A DNA stretch of 64,000 bases from Pyrrhosoma nymphula (taxonomy: Eukaryota > Arthropoda > Insecta > Odonata > Coenagrionidae), in assembly GCA_963573305.1 (NCBI GenBank), contig OY754334.1:25537614-25601613 (forward strand), given 5' to 3'. The translations under genes were made by a program, and so were the position numbers. This document shows positions 59,401 to 64,000 of the stretch, in pieces (the first letter of the stretch is position 1; each line of letters begins with the position of its first letter). The notes below the pieces were generated by a model. The model was not told the DNA's origin and did not search any database. It was given only the letters and a program-made list of their open reading frames with translations.

Positions 59401-62400
59401 TTTTCAGAGCATTGTTTTGGGGTAAACTTAAGCCCGGATGAAACTTTACAATTTATTGGCCAATTCATTGTATATTGGCACATTCAAATTACCAGCCCAA
59501 TTTCAATCCCAGAATCTCACCGACAGTGTCTTACACTATAAGGCTTTCAAAGCAAGTTCTATTTTTTGCTGCCCTATCTCTAATCAGAAGTTAGCTTTGT
59601 CATACCCCAGTGACCAAAACAAGAAGCTCTTTGCGAAACATCGGAGTGGATCCTTATCGTGTGATTTTGTATCGACTATTGAAAAATGTGGAAGAAGTAA
59701 GTTACGTAAAATAATAATAACTTTTATCACCCTATTCGCTCTATCTCATATTCCATAAACCAGGGGCTCACGATCGTCTTTTTTTAATATTTAGTAATGT
59801 AGCGTGCTCATGCAGGCCATTTGAGCATTCTTAGGACCAATATAGGTCCCAATATTGATGCTCATCATTTGGAATATATTGCCCAATTTTCTACCAGATA
59901 TTGTACCGCATGATTGTGTCAACCTCTTGGCCAATAAGTTGGACCGTGTCATACGGGCTTTATCTGGAACAACACCACCATTTTCGCGGAGAAGACTCTT
60001 TGTTTGTCATGTCTTTAGATTCTTGATTTACCCGTTCAATTTTGGTGAGTAAAACGTCAAGGCCACTTCTTTCTCATTCGTAGGAGGTAAATGGAATTTT
60101 ACAATGAACATTGAAATGTTCCTATTTAGTTAGATCTTTAAGTCCCGTAGCTAGTAAGAAATAAAAATTTGGCATGGTGAAGCTGTACCTATGTGATGAG
60201 GAGATGGAGGATAAGGCCTTAAAGCACTGAATTTTGGGCCAAAGTATTTTCCAATATTATTAGTCGATGGTGAAACATGTGGGAGAGATAAAAATGAATC
60301 TTGAGTAATAATTCCTATTGCGTACTCGCAATTCCCTCTAAATATTTTATTTGGAGATTGAACTTTATATTGAATGAAATATAAAATTATTTTAACTACT
60401 TTCCCTCCATTTTTTACCCTAAAATGGCAGTCGATATCACTTTTATTTTTCTGCTCCATTTATTCCAGAATATTCTTTTGGAGGTTATATCTTCTATTTA
60501 TTATTCTTAGTAACTATTACTCGAGCTGAATCTGCCATTTTATTCCCTTAATTTTCTATTGATCCCTGTGTTATTGATTCACTGCGTGTGTGTTACTGCA
60601 TTTATATATTCCTGGTTACCTTTTCAAACTCTTTTGCAAATTCAACTCTATGTGCCATGTTAAACGTTCATAAATTCTCTACCTCCTTAAGTTGCTTTGT
60701 TATTCTCAAATATATTCCGCGTTACTCTGGTTGTCTATTTTTCATGAGTATTTCAATTCTTCAGCAAGTTAATCATTCATTCGAAGAGCAATTCAGACTT
60801 TTGAACTTGTCAAGAGTTTTTCGTAATGAGGTCTTTGCCCTGTACCCAATTTGGATTGCACTTTATTTGCCCTCTGCACATTGACCTATCTAGTTTGGAT
60901 GACTCAATGTGACATAATCCTTACGTAGACCTTTGGGCAATAAAAGGCTACTCAAACCTTGACGCAAAGATAAGAAGACAGTCTTTAGGTATAGATAGTA
61001 AAAAAATTTAATTAATGTATGACTTCGTATTCCGTCTTCACTCTGAGAGGTAATTTGTGTCACATCCTACAGTGCCCGCCATTGAATAAATCTCAATAAA
61101 ATACGAACGCATCAAATTAAAAGAGAAATAACGATGTAAGGGGGCACTAGGATCCTAAAGTCTTGAATAAATCCAAGATATATTTTAAATTCAGCTGTAG
61201 CATTAATTTCTTTCGATTCTCGTGCTTTCTGGGCGTTGGAAAATATATTCAGTGGTTTTGTGACACTAACCTCGGTTTAATGCCCGTAGGCTTTAATAGA
61301 TTTGGTCTGTCGCCGCTATGATCACAGTGCGGTTTAAAATCCTATGAAGCAGCCCATAGAAGCGGTCCAGGTAAGCCATAATATTTTACGACCCATTTAA
61401 AATAGATCTATTCGGTCCACTGACTTTACTAACCTATGAGAGTGGAGTGGAGAAGTGCTTTTAGGACAGAAATGTCATTTTAGATGAGGGTTTTTCCAAA
61501 GAATGAGTAAAATAGGAACCCTTAGACTTTTAGATGGCAAAATGAGGCTATGCTAGCAAGTATATTGGTAAAGGTCATGTGTAGAACTTTCGTAAATGAT
61601 GTAATTTTTTAATGTAGTTATAGATTATTCTTTATATGGAAAAAGAAGTGAATTATTTCTTTTCAATGAATGGTTTAAGAGGACATATATATTTCTGAAT
61701 GTGTCCTTATCGTTTATGATTCATATTTTTGTGGTGTTGCGTCTGCAATGTATGGGTTGCGTTTTTACCACTGCCTTTACTTCTAATATGAAACCAATTT
61801 TTAATACATTATTTTATTCTCTTGCTCACACAAGGTCACTCTTCTCCCAAATTAGTCCTACTAGTTTTTTAGTGCTTTCTCTTCTTTCATCTGATTTTCA
61901 TTTAGACTGTCACTCACCGTGGAAATTTTCATTCCAAGCACTTCTCTCTTTTTGGTACTCATTTGTCTCAGCCTTAATTTTGTATTATGCTCCAGTGGGC
62001 CTCCATTGTTTTCGGGACTTGTAACGAACGTGAAACATTTGCTTTCTATACTTGTTGTTTCCTAAAGTATCCGTTGATCTTTTTTTAGTCGCAGTCGACA
62101 TACTAATATGTTTTACGAATTTTTCGTGGTTTTACCTCAATTAGTACGAAAACTCGTTTCATATGTTAACGGCAATCACCTTTATAGGAATTACCTTATT
62201 TTTTTGTAAAAAGTCTCTTTCATGTAACTGCCTCTGATGTTTACAAACGTTACAGTTTGATTGCTTTATAATAGAATCTGTTTTTGACCTTATGAGTTAG
62301 AACATGGCACACTGGCTTAACCTGCACACAATCTGTAGGTATATGACCTGTTCTCCGATCACAAACTCTTAAGCTGATCTTCAGGACCAGAATATTCATT

Positions 62401-62514
62401 TAGCAATAATCACAATACTTATAATACGATTGTTAATATATTACTACTACTATACTGTACTATAACTACTATAAAATCACATAAGTGAGAAATTCTAAAG
62501 AGGAAGAATCATTC
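56466..62514. other. gene-free AT-rich sequence
   Basis: Six kilobases without a recognisable gene, RNA or element. The longest open frames (58,240-58,527 from a GTG codon, 59,438-59,758, 60,151-60,459, 60,588-60,884, 61,701-62,024) have no domain or motif that I recognise. The frame at 58,240 follows TTTCAG and lies upstream of AAGGTAAGC at about 58,598, so an isolated exon is conceivable but unsupported. Confidence 0.35.
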
Positions 62515-62580
62515 ACCTTGATCAGGACTCGAACCAGGATCCCCTGGTATCGCTTCGAGTACTATAGCCAGTTAAAATAA
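62515..62580 (-). repeat. tRNA-like SINE head (minus strand)
   Basis: Read on the minus strand: AACTGGCTATAGTACTCGAA (A-box-like TGGCTATAGTACT), then GATACCAGGGGATCC, then a consensus B box GGTTCGAGTCC and GATCAAGGTG. The spacing of A and B boxes fits a tRNA-derived head. There is no acceptor-stem pairing, so it is not a tRNA gene. It differs from the family at 40.4 and 45.1 kb and is probably a second SINE family. Confidence 0.5.
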
Positions 62581-62685
62581 ACCATCATAAGGAGTTGTTC
62601 AAGACTGCCGCAGGTACAATGTGGCGAAGCAGTCCAAAGCGCGCGCTTAGCGCCACAGTCCGCGAGGTTTAATCCAAAATTTGAA

Positions 62686-62747
62686 CATAATGAGGTATTT
62701 CGCTCGAAGGATCAAAATTTGTGAAAAAGAGCGAACACCTCATTGTG
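62686..62747. repeat. imperfect hairpin, about 20-bp arms
   Basis: CATAATGAGGTATTTCGCTC (62,686-62,705) pairs with GAGCGAACACCTCATTGTG (62,729-62,747) with one bulge and two mismatches. It follows the minus-strand SINE head by 105 bp and a GC-rich GCGCGCGCTTAGCGCC stretch. It may be part of the same element. Confidence 0.5.
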
Positions 62748-64000
62748 CTTAAGCTTCACTGCTTTACATACTCCTTTTTCCTCGTCCAACCTTTCAGTTT
62801 TCATTTCGAGTCGTTAAGAGGATTTCCCTAAGTTTTATAATAACCTGATTTGCGTTCACGATGATTGTACCAGTAATGTTTTGTTATAATTAATTTTATG
62901 GTCTACTTAATTAAATAACTGTTACTAATTTGATTTAGGTATAAGGGAAACTGGTTTAAGGGTGTACGATTTTATAAATTGGAGGCGAAGTACTAATGTG
63001 TATAAAGTAACAATTCAGGGCTGAAATTGTGGAACTGTTCTATGATGGAGGTAAAATACTAAGCATGAACTTTTTCACAAGCTTAAAACTTGTGGAAAAC
63101 TTGCAACATCAGTGTTTTAGTACCCAACTGGCAATATTATTGTTAGCCTATATAATCGGAATAGTGTATTAATATGTTACGAGTCACAAGTTTGCACCCA
63201 TGGTATTTAACCATACCATTGCTAAACTGTATTTGCGTAAGGTTTTTTGCATTGTGGAATAATTTCCCACAGCGCTTTCGTAGCTTAGACAATTGATGAA
63301 TACATTCCAAGTATATTTTATTTTCGTGAAAAATACATGTCTGAGACGAATTTGTATTAATAAATTCTGATGTTGGGCAAAATGAAATTTTTGTTACAAG
63401 ATGTAATATTTATTGAAAAAGATTTCTTATATGTATTGCTTTATCTTTTCTTTATTGTATGCGAAGTATAACGATACGTGATCACTGGCACAATTAATAG
63501 GAAACCTATATCTATTGCTAAGGCAGTCTGAATCTGTTAAGCAAATTTAATCGTAAAACTCAACACATTGCGAACTTCCATACTATTCGTAGCCACTATT
63601 TTAATCTACCGTTCACCATCACCTCTACCTTTCGTCAACCCATCTGTAGTGCCAATTTTTTTCCCTTGTTAGCGCTTGCCTAGCATTGCCTCCTTTGCAT
63701 CGACAATGGCCGTCCGATTAAATCCTTATTTCACATATATATGAACTACCTTAGGCGAAGTTTTCGCTAAATGCTAAATCCTCCCTCTCTCCTTTTGTAA
63801 TGCTCAGGATTTCTTCGTTTTTTATTTTGCCTGTCACTAGTTAACTCAGCAGCCTTCTCTAGTCCTACTTTTCAACCTCGTCTAATCCATTCTGAATCTC
63901 ATCCTCCACAAATTACAGGTTTCGGGGATAGAATACTGCAACGGGAATCAAATATTTTGTTAATATTTATTTATTAATATCTTTAAAACAGTTTGAAATT
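62748..64000. other. gene-free AT-rich sequence to window end
   Basis: No gene, RNA or mobile element is recognised in this stretch. Confidence 0.35.

Overview
The window looks like nuclear DNA from an animal, most likely an arthropod. It has long gene-poor AT-rich stretches, decayed LINE, SINE and Helitron sequence, a histone H4 pseudogene, and a TATA plus TCAGT-type initiator promoter with heat-shock elements. No intact protein-coding gene, rRNA gene or convincing functional tRNA gene is visible. The species cannot be named from the sequence alone.

Layout. About 1-10.2 kb is unique sequence. It holds a heat-shock-type promoter (about 450-655), a broken LINE reverse-transcriptase remnant (about 796-1600) and, directly behind it, a 3'-truncated histone H4 pseudogene (1612-1777). 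Positions 10,228-38,357 (28.1 kb, 44% of the window) are one head-to-tail tandem array of about 1.75-kb units. I resolve 16 units in the order U1-U2-A-B-C-D-E-D-A-X-B-C-D-D-F-B. Copies sharing a letter are identical or nearly so by eye. The block B-C-D (5.3 kb) occurs twice, exactly 12,316 bp apart. Each unit is itself built from about twelve diverged monomers of about 140 bp (cores TATAGTG, ACATGGTGCC, GTCGGA, AATCTG). It also carries conserved GC-rich palindromes (GGGGGCGAAGCCCCC, GCGAGCGAAGCGAGC, AGGGGGCGGAGCCCCCT) and a TATATACAGCC / TCACTCAC head. This is the standout feature: a satellite with three nested levels of repetition and hairpin modules.

Positions 38.4-64 kb are again unique, AT-rich and gene-poor. 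They contain two copies of one tRNA-derived SINE family (40.4 and 45.1 kb) and a third tRNA-like head on the minus strand (62.5 kb). There are two foldback elements (42.9-43.3 and 56.3-56.5 kb), a LINE 3' tail (47.0 kb) and two small two-copy tandem duplications (50.2-50.6 and 52.4-52.8 kb). A minus-strand Helitron replicase remnant (about 55.55-53.75 kb) stops before its HUH nuclease motif.

No genes act together here; the content is repeats and relics. Short ORFs inside the array are by-products of the palindromes and of unit copying, and are rejected as genes. All similarity statements are by eye, with no database search.
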